64,000 nt of DNA from Scylla paramamosain (GCF_035594125.1 NC_087191.1:2156501-2220500), one strand, 5' to 3'. Positions 13,091-27,800 are shown, counted from the stretch's first letter. Notes: a model not told the origin generated them from the letters alone. Translations and numbers: made by a program.

Positions 13091-14948
13091 TATTCATATT
13101 CATAGGTACTGAGATGCCGAAAGTCTGGCAAAATTAAGGGAAATTATGTGGAAAAAGGAACATTATAAAAAAAGTTAATTTTAGCTTTTTTTTCGGACTG
13201 TTATGTACCAAACCCTAAAGTGCATCCAAAGCCACCTATATAGGGAAATTACACGACTTTACCAGAAGCCTCTCTTTTGAGTGTTTTCTCTTTTAGCATC
13301 TTAGGCATCAAAAGGATAAATAATATGAAAGTCACTCAATATGGAAATACAAAACAAAATTACTGAAAACGTGTCTTTTCCGTGTTTTACGTAGAAAAAC
13401 GCTAAAACGGATGGAAACCAACCAATATGAAAAAATAGAATAACGTTACCAAAAATGTATATTTTGAGTGTTTTTGAGCCTGTTAACCACAAAAAACGCG
13501 AAAATGGATGCAAAGCACTCTATATTGGGAAACAAAAGGACATTACGAGAAACGTGTATAATGAGTGTTTTATGGTTTCACAAGAACCACAAGGCAAAAA
13601 AACGCAAAAAATTCGTATATATGGATAAGTTTCTTAGATACCAAAATGCTGAAACTCATGAATAACACTCTTAATTGAGAAACAGAACAACCTTACTAAA
13701 TGCGTGTATTTTGAGAGCTTTTCACATTCTTAGTTACCAAAACCCCAAATTGCATGCAAAACCAGATTTATGTGGGAAAAAATGACATTCCCAGAAAGGT
13801 GTCTTTTGAGTGTTTTTGAGCGTAATAGGATATAAAGCACTAAAAAGCAGGGGAATTACATTAAATTCGAATAAAACCACTTTTTATTAAGAACTTGCCT
13901 TTCAGTGTTTTTGAGCTCCTTATATACCAAACGTTAAATGTATTGCGTGTATTTTGAGTGCTTTTTACATTCTTAGTTACCCAAAACCCAAATTGATTGC
14001 AAAACCAGCTTTATGTGGTAAAAAAAAAAAGACATTTCCTGAAAAGTGTCTATTGAGTGTTTTTGAGCGTGATAGGCAGTAAAGCACTAAAAAGAAGGGC
14101 AATCACATTACATGGGAATAAAACCAATGTTTACCATGAACTCGCCTTTAAGTGTTTTTGAGTTCCTTATATACCAAAACACTAAAACGCATGCAAAACA
14201 CACTTTATGAAGAAACAGAATAACATTACCAAAAACATGTATTTTGAATGTTTTTGATCATGTTACCAATAAAACGCATGCTACATGCTAAGAACCCTTT
14301 TTGTTGGAAAGGAAAGGACATTACGAGAAACGTGTATTATAAGTGTTTTTAAATTCATTAAGTACCAAAAACCTAAAAGCCACAAATAACTCTCTATTGA
14401 GAAAAAATAAATAAATAAATAAAAAACACGATATTTTTTTTTCTTTCTTATTTATCTTCACAGGTACCGAGATGCCAAAAAATCGGGCAAAATTCATGAA
14501 ATTTTGTGAAATAAGAACATTATCAAAAAAGTTAATTTCAGCTTTTTTTTTTCGACTGTTATGTAGCAAACCCTAAAGTGCATGCAAAACAACATATATG
14601 GGGAAATCAAACGTCTTTGCCAGAAAACTGTCTTATGAGTGTTTTTCAGCATGTTAAGCACCAAAACGATAAATAACATGGAAGTCACTCTATATGGGAA
14701 TCCAAAACAAAATTACTGAAAACGTGTCTTTTTGGTGTTTTACGTAGAAAAACGCTAAAACGGATGCAAACCAACCAATATGAAAAAAAAAATAGAATAA
14801 CATTACCAAAAATGTATATTTTGAGTGTTTTTGAGCTTGTTACCTACAAAAAAGGTGAAAATGGATGCAAAGCACTCCCTATTCGGAAACAAAATGACAT
14901 TACGAGAAACGTGTATAATGAATGTCTTATTATTTTCGAGCAAAAGAA

Positions 14949-14972
14949 CTTGTGGTTCACAAGAACCACAAG
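14949..14972. repeat. Perfect 10-bp inverted repeat in variant K unit
   Basis: CTTGTGGTTC, spacer ACAA, GAACCACAAG. Ordinary K units carry only the right half (TTTCACAAGAACCACAAGG). This variant also has a changed left flank (TTATTATTTTCGAGCAAAAG), consistent with a small templated inverted insertion. The same variant occurs at 26864, 37683 and, in the reverse arm, 57289. Confidence 0.9.
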
Positions 14973-15964
14973 GCAAAAAACGCAAAAACTCGTGTATATA
15001 AAGAAGTTCCCTATATTTGGGAAACGAAAGGACATTACGAGAAATGTGTATTATGAATATTTTTAAGTTCCTTAAGTACTAAAACGTTAAAACCTGCAAA
15101 TAACACTCTTTATAGAGAAAAAAAATGGCATTTTTATTTTTTTGTTATTCATGTTCATAGGTACCAAGATGCCAAAATTCTGCCAAAATTCAGGGAAAAT
15201 ATGTGGAAAAAAAGAACATTATCGAAAAAGTTAATTTTACGTTTTTTTCGGAGTTATGTACCAAACCAAAAAGTGTATGCAAAGAAACCTATTTGGGAAA
15301 ATTTAACGACTTTACAAGAAACCTGTCTTTTGAGTGTTTTTCCGCATGTTAGGCACCAAAACGATAGATAATATGAAAGTCACTCTATATGGAAATCCAA
15401 AAGAAAATGACTGAAAACGTGTCTTTTAAAAGATTTACGTAGAAAAACGCTAAAACGGATGCAAACCAACCAATATGAAAAAATAGAATAATATTACCAG
15501 AAAAGTATATTTTGTGTGTTTTTGAGATTGTTACATAAAAAAAACGCAAATATGGATGCAAAGCACTGTATATTAGGGAAAAAAAAAGGACATAACGAGA
15601 AACGTGTATAATGAGTGTTTTATTGTTTCACCAGAATCACAAGGCAAAAAACGCAAAAACTCGTCTGTGTGGAGAAGTTTCTAAGATACCAAAATGCTGA
15701 AACTCATGAATAACACTCTTAACCAAGAAACAGAGCAACCTTACTAAATGCGTGTATTTTGAGTGTTTTTTTTTACATTCTTAGTTACCAAAACCCCAAA
15801 TTCCATGCAAAACTAGCTTTATGTGGGAAAAAATGACATTACCAGAAAAGTGTCTTTGAGTGTTTTTGAGCGTGTTAGGCAATAAAGCACTAAAAAGCAG
15901 GGCAATCACATTACATGGGAATAAAACCGACTTTTACGAAGAACTTGTCTTTTAGTGTTTTTGA

Positions 15965-16442
15965 CACGCATTTAGTAAGGTTGTTCTTTTTCTCAATTAA
16001 GAATGTTATTCATGAATTTCAGCATTTTGGTATGTAGAAAACTTCTCCATATACACGAGTTTTTCCGTTTTTTGCCTTGTGGTTTTTTTACAACTATAAA
16101 ACATTCATTATACACTTTTCTTGCAATGTCCCTTTATTTCCCAATATAGAGTGCTTTGTATCAATTTTTGCCTTTTATTTTGTAGGTAATAAGCTCAAAA
16201 ACACTCAAAACATACATTTTTGGTAATGTTTTTCTGCTTCTTGATATTGGTTGGTTTGCATCAGTTTTAGCGTTTTTCTAAGTAAAACACTGAGAGAAAC
16301 GTTTTTAGTAATTTTCTTTTGGATTCCCACATAGAGTGAGATCCTTATTATTTATCGTTTTGGTGCCTAACATGGGGAAAAAAACTCAAAAGACAGATTT
16401 CTGTTAAGGTCTTTAATTTACTCATATGCGAGGCCTTCCATG
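15965..16442 (-). repeat. Recurrent inverted HOR segment, copy 1
   Basis: Forward unit C starts (TTTAGTGTTTTTGA) and is cut by reverse-complement K, J, I, H and part of G (from CACGCATTTAGTAAGG to CATATGCGAGGCCTTCCATG). A forward B unit then resumes. With the forward H-K units just upstream (about 15340-15760) it forms a fold-back of roughly 0.4 kb arms around a spacer of about 0.2 kb. It retains CAGCATTTTGGTATGTAG, unlike copies 2 and 4. Confidence 0.92.
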
Positions 16443-19400
16443 TCTTTGGAGTGTTTTTGAGTGTATTACGCAATAAAGCACTAAAAGGAAGGGCAATCAC
16501 AATACAAATACATGTATTTTGAGTGTTTTTGATCATGTTATCTATATAAACGCTTAAATACATACAAACAACCTTATGTTTGGGAAACGAAAGGACATTA
16601 CGAGAAACGTGTATTGAGTGTTTTTTTTAAGTTCCTTCAGTACCTAAAAGCTAAAACCCACAAATAACACTTTATTTAGAAAAAAAAAATAATAAAAAAA
16701 TGGGAATTTTTTTATTTTTTTTGTTATTCATCCAAATAGGTACCGAGATGCCAAAATTCTGCCAAAATTCAGGGAATTTATGTGGGAAAAAGAACATCAT
16801 CAAAAAAGTTAATTATAGCTTTTTTTTTCGGATTGTTATGCACCAAACCCTAAAGTGCATGCAAAGCCACCTTTATAAGGAAGTTAAACGACTTTACCAG
16901 AAACCTGTCTTTTCAGTGTTTTTCAGCATATTAGGCACCAAAACGATAAATAAAATGGAAGTCAGTCAATATGTGAATCCAAAACAAAATTACTGAAAAC
17001 GTGTCTTTTCAGTGTTTTACGTAGAAAAACGCTAAAGCGGATGCAAACCAACCTATATGAAGAAATAGAATAACATTACTAAAAAGATATATTTTGAGTG
17101 TTTTTGAGCTTGTTACCTACAAAAAAATGAAAAAATGGAAGTAAAGCACTCTATATTAGGAAACAAAAGGACATTACGAGAAACGTGTATAATGAGTTTT
17201 TTTTATAGTTTTAAAAGAACCACAAGGCAATAAACGCAAAAAAATCGTGTATATAGAGAAATTTCTTACATACCAAAATAATGAAATGCATGAATAACAC
17301 TTTTAATCGATAAACAGAACTATCTTACCAAATTTGTGTATTTTGAGTGTTTTCATATTCTTAGTTACGAAAATGCCAAATTACATGCGAAACTACCTTC
17401 ATGTGAAGGGGTCTTTTTAGTGTTTTTGAGCGTGATATGCAACAAAGCACTAAGAAGCAGAACAACAACATTATATGGGATTAAAACCAACTTTTACGAA
17501 GAACTTTCCTTTAAGTGTTTTTTAACTCCTTACATACCAAATCGCTAAAACGCATACAAAACACCCTATATGAAGAAACAGAATAACATTACCAAAAACA
17601 TGTATTTTGAGTGTTTTTGATCATGTAACCTATAAAAACGCTTAAATACATGTAAAGAACCCTATGTTTGTATAACAAAAGGACATTAAGAAAATCGTGT
17701 ATTATGAGTGTTTTAAAGTTCCTTAAGTACCAAAAAGCTAAAACCCACAAATAACTCTTTATAGAGAGAAAAATTTTTTTTTTTTTATTATTCACCTTCA
17801 TAGGTACCGAGATGCCAAAATTTGGTAAAATTCATGGAAATTTTATAAAAAAAAAATCATTATAAAAAAAATAATTTTAGCTTTTTTCCGGAGTTATGTA
17901 CAAACTCTGAAGTGCATGCAAATCCACCTATATGGGGAAATTACACGACTTTACCAGAAACCTGTCTTTTGAGTGTTTTTCAGCAATTTCAACAATATTA
18001 CTTAAAACGTGTCTTTTCTGTGATTTAAGTAGAAAAACACTAAAACGGATGCAAACCAACCAATATGAAGAAATAGAATAACATTACCAAAAAGTTATAT
18101 TTTGATGTGTTTTCGAGCTTGTTACCTACAAAAAATGCAAAAATGGATGGAAAGCACTTTATATTGGTAAAGAAAAGGACATTACGAGAAACGTGTATGA
18201 GTGTTTTATAGTTTCACAAGAACCACAAGGTAAAAAACTCAAAAACTCGTGTACATAAAGAAGTTTCTTACATACCAAAAAGCTGAAACTCATGAATAAC
18301 ACTTTTAATTTTGAAACAGAAAAACCTTACCAAATGTGTGTATTAGAAAAGTTTCTTATATACCAAAATGCTGAAACTCATGAATAACACTTTTAATTAA
18401 GAAATAGAACAACCTTACTAAATGCCTGTGTTTTGAGTATTTTTTGACCAAAACCCCAAATTCCATGCAAAACAAGCTTTATGTGGGAAAAAAAATGATA
18501 TTACCAAAAAAGTGTCTTTTGAGTGTTTTTGATTGTGTTAGGCAATAAAGCACTCAAAAGCAGGGCAATCACATTACATGGGAATAAAAACAACTTTTAC
18601 CATTGAGCTCATTACATACCAAAACGCTAAAACGCATGCAAAACATCTTTTATGGAGAAACAGAATAAATTTACCAAAAACATATATTTTGAGTGTTTTT
18701 GATCATGTTATCTATAAAAACGCTTAAATACATGCAAAGAACCTTATGTTTGCGAAACGAAAGGACATTACGAGAAATGTGTATTATAAGTGTTTTTAAG
18801 TTACTTAAGTACCAAAAAGCTAAAATCCACAAATAACACTCTTTATTTAGAAAAAAAAAGTAAGAAAATAAAAAAATAGGATTTTTTTTTTTTTTTGTTA
18901 TTCAGCTTCATAGGTACCGAGATGCCAAATTTCTGGGAAAATTCAGGGCTATTATATCATAAAACAAAAATTATCAAAAAAGTTAATTTTAGCTTTTTTT
19001 TCGGACAGTTATGTACCAAACCCTAAAGTGCATCCAAAGACTCCTATATGAGGAAATTAAACGACCTTTTTGATCATGTTACTAATAAAAACGCTTAAAT
19101 AAATGCAAAGAACACTATTTTTGGGAAACGAAAGGATATTACGAGAAACGTGTATTATGAGTGTTTTTTAGTTCATTAATTACCAAAAAGCTAAAAGCCA
19201 CAAATAACACTCTTTATTGAGAAACAATAAATAAATTTAAAAAATACAATATTTTTTTTTCTTTCTTATTTATCTTCACAGGTACCGAAATGCCAAAATT
19301 CTGGCAAAATTCAGGAAATTAAGTGAAATAAGAACATTATCAAAAAAGTTAAATTTAGTTTTTTTTTCGGACTGTTAGGTACCAAACCCCTAAAGTGCAT

Positions 19401-21422
19401 GCAAAGCCACCTATATCGGGAAATTAAACGTCTTTGCCAGAAAACAGAAATGTTAGGAACCAACACAATAAATAACATGGAAGTCAATCTATATGGGAAT
19501 CCAAAACAAAATTACTAAAAACGTGTCTTTTCGGTGTTTTACGTAGAAAAACGCTAAAACGGATGTAAACCAATAAATATGAAGAAATAAAATAACATTA
19601 CCAAACAGGTATATTTTGAGTGTTTTTGAAATTGTTACCTACAAAAAACGCGAAAATGGATGGAAAGCACTCTATATTGGGAAGCAAAAGGACTTTATGA
19701 GAAACGTGTATAATGAGTGTTTTATAGTTTCACAAGAACTACAAGGCAAAAAACGCCAAAACTCGTGTATATAAAGAAGTTTCTTACATTCCAAAATGCT
19801 GAAAATTTGGAACAACACTCTTAATTGAATAACAGAACAATCTTACTACATGCGTGTATTTTGAGTGCTTTTCACATCCTTAGTTACCAAAACCCCAAAT
19901 TGCATGCGAAATAAGCTTTATGTGGGAAAAAAATGACATTACCTGAAAAATGTCTCTTGAGGGTTTTTGAGCGTGTTAGACAATAAAGCACTAAAAAGCA
20001 GAGGAATCACATTACATTGGAATAAAACCAATTTTTAACAAGAACTTGCCTTGAAGTGTATTTGAGCTCCTTATAAACCAAAACACTAAAATGCATGGAA
20101 AATACACTTTATGGTGAAACAGAATAACATTACCAAAAACAAAGTATTTTGAGTGTTTTTGATCATGTTACCAATAAAAACGCATAATTACATGCAAAGA
20201 ACCCTATTTTGGGGAAATGAAACGACATTACGAGAAACGTGTATTATGAGTGTTTTGGAGTTCATTAAGTACGAAAAAGGTAAAAGCCACAAATTTCACT
20301 CTTTATTGAGAAAAAAAATAACTAATTAAAAAAATACGATTTTTTTTCATTCTTATTCATCTTCACAGGTAACGAGGTGCCAAAATTCGGGCAAAGTTCA
20401 GGAAATTATAGGAAATAAGAACATTATAAATAAATTCAGGAAATTAAGTGAAATAAGAACTTTATCAAAAAAGTTAAATTTAGCTTGTTTTTCGGATTGT
20501 TATGTACCAAACCCCTAAAGTGCATGCAAAGCCACCTATATGGGGAAATTAAACGTTTTTGCCAGATCCAACACGATAAACCCCATGGAAGTCAATCTAT
20601 ATGGGAATCGAAATCAATATTACTGAAAATGTGTCTTTTCGGTGTTTTACGTAGAAAACCGTAAAACGGATGCAAACCAACCAAAATGAAAAAATAGAAT
20701 AACATTACCAAAAAGGTATATTTTGAGTGTTTTTGAAATTGTTTCCTAAAAAAACGCAAAAATGGATGGAAAGCACTGTATAATGGCAAGCAAAAGGCAC
20801 CAAAAATCATGTTAGGCACCAAAGCAATAAATAATATGAAAGTCACTCTATATGGAAATCCAAAACAAAATTACTGGATGTGTCTTTTAAAAGATTTACG
20901 TAGAAAAACGCTAAAACGGATGCAAACCAACCAATATGAAGAAACAGAATAACGTTACAAAAAAAGTATATTTTGTGTGTTTTTGAGCTTGTTACATAAA
21001 AAGAAACGCGAAAATGGATGCAAAGCACTCTATATAATGAAAAAAAAGGACATAACGAGAAACGTGTATAATGAGTGTTTTATAGTTTCACCAGAATCAC
21101 ATAGCAAAAAACGCAAAAACTCGACTCTATGGAGAAGTTTCTAAGATACCAAAATACTGAAACTCATGAATAACACTCTTAATCAAGAAACAGAACAACA
21201 TTACTAAAAGCGTGTATTTTGAGTGTTTTTTTTACATTCTTAGTTACCAAAAGCCCAAATTCCATGCGAAACTAGCATTATGCGGGAAAAAAATGACATT
21301 GCCATAAAAGTCTCTGAGTGTTTTTGAGCGTGATAGGCAATAAAGCACTAAGAAGTAGGGCAATCACATTACATGGGAATAAAACCAACTTTTACGAAGA
21401 ACTTGCCTTTTAGTGTTTTTGA
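16443..21422 (+). repeat. Forward HOR array, super-repeat S1
   Basis: About 4.5 HOR copies. Private features shared with S3 are the start AGTGTATTACGCAATAAAGC, an H unit shortened to CAATTTCAACAATATTA (17984-18000), a duplicated K piece near 18310-18420 and the F variant CACAGGTAACGAGGTGCC (about 20366). It also has its own truncation joining G to D near 19066 and a 37-bp tandem duplication in F at 20397-20470. No gene. Confidence 0.9.
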
Positions 21423-21871
21423 CAACCATTTAGTAAGGTTGCTCTGTTTCTCAATTAAGAGTGTTATTCATGAGTTTCAGCATATACACGAGTTTCTGCG
21501 TTTTTTGCCTTGTTTTTTTTGAACTATAAATCATTCCATATACATTTTTCTAGCAATGTCCCTTTGTTTCCCAATATAGAGTGCTTTGTATCCATTTTCG
21601 CGTTTTTTTGTTGGTAACAAGCTCAAAAACACTCAAAATATACATTTTTGGTAATGTTTTTCTGCGTCTAGATATTGGTTGGTTTGTATTAGTTTTAGCG
21701 TTTTTCTACGTAAAACACTGAGAAGACACGTTTTCAGTAATTTTCTCTTGGATTCCCACATAGAGTGAGTTCCTTATTATTTATCGTTTTGGTGCCTAAC
21801 ATACTGAAAAACACTCAAAAGACAGATTTCTGGTAAGGTCTTTAATTTCCTCATATGGGAGGCTTTGCATG
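21423..21871 (-). repeat. Recurrent inverted HOR segment, copy 2
   Basis: Same left and right junctions as the other four copies, with CAACCATTT replacing CACGCATTT at the left edge. It lacks about 24 bases between TTTCAGCAT and ATACACGAG; copy 4 has exactly the same loss, so the two share a recent ancestor. Confidence 0.92.
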
Positions 21872-24800
21872 TCTTTTCAGTGTTTTTCAGGGTGTAAGGC
21901 AATAAAGCACTAAAAGCTATGGCAATCATATTACATGGGAATAAAACCAAATTTTACCATGAACTTGCCTTTAAGTGTTTTTGAGCTCCTTACATACCAA
22001 AACGCTAAAACGCATGCAAAATACATTTTATGGAGAAACAGAATAACATTAGCAAATACATGTATTTTGAGTGTTTTTGATCATGTTATCTAAAAAAAAA
22101 CGCTTAAATACATGCAAAGAACCTTATGTTTGGGAAACGAAAGAAAATTACGAGAAACGTGTATTATTAGTGATTTTTAAGTTGCTTCAATACCAAAAAA
22201 CCTAAAACCCACAAATAACACTCTTTAGAAATAAAATAATAATAAAAATAAAAATAAAAAATGGGATTTTTTTTTTTTCTTATTCATCTTCATAGGTATC
22301 GAGATGCCAAAATTCTGCCAAAATTCAGGAAATTTTTGTGGAAAAAAGAACATTATCATAAAAGTTAATTATAGCTTTTTTTTCGGATTGTTATGTACCA
22401 AACCGTAAAGTGCATGCAAAGCCACCTATATAGGGAAGTTAAACGACTTTACCAGAAACCTGTCTTTTCAGTGTTTTTCAGCATGTTAGGCAACAAAACG
22501 ATAAATAATATGGAAGTAAGTCATTATGTGAATCCAAAAGAAAATTACTGAAAATGTGTCTTTTCAGTGTTTTACGAAGAAAAACGCTAAAGAAATAGAA
22601 TAACATTATCAAAAAGATATATTTTGAGTGTTTTTGAGCTTCTTACCTACAAAAAAATGCAAAAATTAATGTAAAGCACTCTATAATAGGAAACAAAAGG
22701 ACATTACGAGCAATGTGTATAATGAGTGTTTTATAGTTTTAAAAGAACCACAAGGCAATAAACGCAAAAACTCATATATATAGAGAAATTTCTTACATAC
22801 CAAAATGAATAAATGCATGAATAACACTTTTAATCGATAAACAGAACTACCATACCAAATTGTGTATTTTCAGAGTTTTTCACATTCTTAGTTACGAAAA
22901 TGCCAAATTACATGCGAAACTAGCTTCATGTGGGAAAAAAAATGACATTACAAGAAAAGTGTCTTTTGAGTGTTTTTCAGCGTGATATGCAACAAAACAC
23001 TAAAAAGCAGAACGATCACATTACATGGAGAAACAGAATAACATTACCAAAAACATGTATTTTGAGTGTTTCCGATCATGTTATCTATAAAAACGCTTAA
23101 GTGCATGCAAAGAACATTATGTTTGGGAAACAAAATGACATTACGAGAAATGAGTTTTATGAGTGTTTTTTTTTTAAGTTCCTTAAGTACCAAAAAGCTA
23201 AAAACCACAAATAACACTCTTTATTTAAAAAATAAAAAAAAAAATAAAAAATAAAAAAAAAAAATGAATTTTATTTATTTATTTATTTATTTTTTTTTTT
23301 TTTGTTATTCATCTTCATAGGTACCGAGATGCCAAAATTCTGGGAAAATTCAGGGCAAATATGTGATAAGAGATTATTATCAAAAAAGTTAATTTCAGCT
23401 TTTTTTTCGGACTGTTATGTAGCAAACCCTAAAGTGCATGGAAAGCCTCCAATATGAGGAAATTAAACGACCTTACCAAAAATCTCTTTTGAGTGTTTTT
23501 AGCATGTTAGGCACCAAAACGATAAATAATAACGAAATCACTCTATATGGGAATCCAAAACAAAGTTACTGAAAACGTGTCTTCTCAGTGTTTTATGTAA
23601 AAAAAACGTTAAAATGGATGGAAATCTACCAATATCAAGAAATAGAAAAACGTTACCAAAACAGTATATTTTGAGTGTTTTTGAGCTTTTTACATACAAA
23701 AAACTTGAAAGTTGATGCAAAGCACTCTATATTGGGAAACAAAAGGACATTTCAAGAAAAGTGTATAATGAGTGTTTTATAGTTCAAAAGAACCACGAAG
23801 CAAAAAACGCAAAAACTCGTGTATATAGAGAGATTTCCTAGATACCAAAATGCTGAAAATCATGAATAACACTCTTAATTGAGAAACAGAGCAACCTTAC
23901 TAAATGCGTGTATTTTGAGTGCTTTTCACATTCTTAGTTACCAAAACCCCAAATTGCATGCAAAACCGACTTCATGTGAGTAAAAAAATGACATTACCAG
24001 AAAAGTGTCTTTTAATTGTTTTGAGCACGATAGGCAATAAAGCACTAAAAAGCAGGGCAATCATATTACATTGGAATAACACCAATTTATACCAAAAACT
24101 TGCCTTTAAATGTTTTTTAGCTCCTTATATACAAAACAGCTAAAACGCATGGAAAACACACTTTATGGAGAAACAGAATAACATTACCAAAACATGTATT
24201 TTGAGTGCTTTTGATCATGTTATCTATAAAAACGCTTAGATACATGCAAAGAACATTATGTTTAAGAAACAAAAGGACATTACGAGAAACGTCTATTATG
24301 AGTGTTTTTTTAAGTTCCTTAAGTACCAAAAAGCTAAAACCCACAAATAACACTTTATTTAGAAAATAAAAAGATTAAAAAATTTAAAAAATAGGATTTT
24401 TTTTTTTTTTTTTTTTTTTGTTATTTATCTTCATAAGTACCGAGATGCCAAAATTCTGTGAAAATTTAGGGCAATCATATGATAAAACAATATTATCAAA
24501 AAAGTTAATTTCAGCTTTGTTATGTACCAAACCTTAAAGTGTATCCAAAGCCTCCTATATGAAGAAATTAAACGACCTTACCAGAAATCTGTGTTTTCAG
24601 TGTTTTTAGCATCTTAGGCACCAAAACGATAAATAATAAGGAACTGACTCTATATGGGAATCCAAAACAAAGTTACTGAAAACGTGTCTTCTCGGTGTTT
24701 TACATAGAAAAACTCTAAAACGGATGCAAAGCAATCTATATCAAGAAATATAAAAACGTTACTAAAAAGGTATCTTTTGAGTGTTTTTGAGCTTGTTACC

Positions 24801-27800
24801 TACACAAAACGTGAAAATTCATACAAAGCACTCTATATTGGGAAACAAAAGGACATTTGCAAGAACAGTATATAATAAGCGTTTTATAGTTCAAAAGAAC
24901 CACAGGGCAAAAAACGCAAAATCTCGTGTATATGGAGAGATTTCCTAGATACCAAAATGCTAAAACTCATGTATAACACTCTTAATTGAGAAACAGAGCA
25001 ACCTTACTACATGCGTGCATTTTAAGTGCTTTTAACATTCTTAGTTACCAAAACCCCAAATTGCATGTGAAAATAGATTTGTGGGGAAAAAAAATGATTT
25101 ACCAGAAAAGTGACTTTTGAGTGTTTTTGAGCGTGATAGGGAATAAAGCACTAAAAAGGAGGGCAATCACATTACATTAGAGTAAAACGAATTTTTATCA
25201 AGAACTTGCCTTTAAGTGTTTTTGAGCTCCTTATATACCAAAACAGTAAAACGCATGCAAAACAAACTTTATGGTGAAACAGAATAACATTACCAAAAAC
25301 ATGTATTTTCAGTGTTTTTGATCATGTTACCAATAAAAACGCTTAAATACATGCAAAGAACACTATTTTTGGGAAACGAAAGGAGATTACGAGAAACGTG
25401 TATTATGAGTGTTTTTAAGTTTATTAATTACCAAAAAGCTAAAAGCCACAAATAACACTCTTTATTGAAAAACAATAAATAAATAAAAAAAAATACGATA
25501 TTTTTTTTCTTTCTTATTCATCTTCACAGGTACCGATATGCCAAACTTCGGGCAAAATTCAGGAATTTATGTAAAATAAGAACATTATCAAAAAAGTTTA
25601 ATTTAGCTTTTTTTTCGGACTGTTATATACCAAACCCGTAAAGTGTATGCAAAGGCACCTATAAGGATAAATTAAACGTCTTATGAGTGTTTTTCAGCAT
25701 CTTAGGAACCAACACGATAAATAACATGGAAGTCAATCTATATGGGAATCCAAAACAAAATTACTAAAAACGTGTCTTTTCCGTGTTTTACGTAGAAAAA
25801 CGCTTAAACGGATGCAAACCAACCAATATGAAGAAATAAAATAACATTACCAAAAAGGTATATTTTGAGTGTTTTTGAAATTGTTACCTACAAAAAACGC
25901 GAAAATGGATGGAAAGCACTCCATATTAGGAAGTAAAACGACATTACGAGAAACGTGTATAATGTGTGTTTTATAGTTACACAATAACTACAAGGCAAAA
26001 AAACGTAAAAACTCGTGTATATAGAGAAGTTTCTTACATTCTAAAATGCTAAAAAACAGGAACAACACTCTTAATTGAGAAACAACTATCTTACTAACAC
26101 TTGAGTGTTTTTCACATTCTTAGTTACCAAAACCACAAATTGCATGCGAAACCAGCTTTATCTGGGAAAAAAAATGACATTACCAGAAAAAATGTCTTTT
26201 GAGTGTTTTTGAGCGTGTTAGGCAATAAAGCACTAAAAAGCAACTAACAAGAACTAAAGCACTAACAAGAATTTTCCTTTAAGTGTTTTTGAGCTCCTTA
26301 TATACCAAAACACTAAAACGCATGCAAAATACATTTTATGGTGAAACAGAAGAACATTACCAAAAACATGTATTTTAAGTGTTTTTGATCATGTTACAAA
26401 TAAAAACGCTTTAATACATGCAAAGAACCGTATTTTTGGGAAACGAAATGATATTACGAGAAACGTGTATTATGAGTGTTTTTAAGTTCCTTAAGTACCA
26501 AAAAAGCTAAAACCCATAAATAACATTCTTTATAGAGAAAAAAAAAATAAGAAAATATATATATTTTTTTGTTCATCATAGGTATAAGATGCCAAAATTC
26601 TCGCAATATTCTTTGGGAATCGATAACAAAATTACAGAAAACGTGTCTTTTCGATGTTTTACGTAGAAAAACGCTAAAATAGATGAAAACCAACCAATAT
26701 GAAGAAATTGAATAACATTACCAAAGAGGTATATTTTAAGTGTTCTTGAGCTTGTTACCTACAAAAAACGCGAAAATGGATGCAAAACACTCCCTATTGG
26801 GAAAGAAAAGTACATTACGAGAAACATGTATAATGAGTGTCTTATTATTTTCGGGCAAAAGAACTTGTGGTTCACAAGAACCACAAGGCAAAAAACGCAA
26901 AAACTCGTGTATATAAAGAAGTTTCATAGATACCAAAATGCTGAAACTCATGAATAAAAATTTTAATTCAGAAACAGAACAACATTAACAAATGCGTTTA
27001 TTTTGAGTGTTTTTTCACATTCTTATTTAGCAAAACCCCAAATAGCATGCAAATAGCTTTATGTGGGAAAAAAATGACATTACCAGAAATGTCTTTTGAG
27101 TGTTTTTGAGCGTGTTTGGCAATAAAGCACTAAAAAGCAAGGCAATCATATTACATTGGAATAAAACCAACTTTTACCAAGAACTTGCCTTGAAGTGTTT
27201 TTCAGCTCCTTACATACCAAATCGCTAAAACGCATGTAAAACACTCCTTTATGGAGAAGCAGAATAACATTACCAAAAACAAGTGTTTTTGAGTGTTTTT
27301 TAACATGTTACCTATAAAAACGCTTAAATACATGCAAAGATCCCTATATTTGGAAAACGAGAGGACATTACGGGAAATGTGTATTATGAATATTTTTAAG
27401 TTCCTTAAGTACCAAAACGTTAAAACCTACAAATAACACTCTTTATAGAGAAAAAACAAAAAAAATAGCATTTTTATTTTTTTGTTATTGATGTTCATAA
27501 GTACCACGATACCAAAATTCTGCCAAAATTCAGGAAAATTATGTGGAAAATAGAACTTTATCGAAAAAGTTAATTTTACCTTTTTTTTCTTAGTTATGTA
27601 CCAAACCAAAAAGTGTATGCAAAGCCACCTATTTATGAATATTTAACGACTTTACAAGAAACCTGTGTTTTGAGTGTTTTTCCGCATGTTAGGCACCAAA
27701 ACGATAAATAATATGAAAGTCACTCTATATGGAAATCCAAAACAAAATGACTGAAAACGTGTCTTTTAAAAGATTTACGTAGAAAAACACTAAAACGGAT

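Larger units (their letters stand above)
9003..15964 (+). repeat. Forward HOR array, segment S0
   Basis: Six to seven tandem copies of the 11-unit repeat. The marker CTGAAACTCATGAATAAC at the K/A border recurs near 9003, 10107, 11192, 12313, 13650 and 15697, mostly about 1.1 kb apart. Longer spacings are explained by partial duplications of units A-B near 12545-12795 and 13930-14160, and the shorter last cycle by a deletion near 15015. The segment ends with the variant TCTTTTAAAAGATTTACG at 15422, which also precedes the other four inverted segments. No gene in this segment. Confidence 0.93.
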
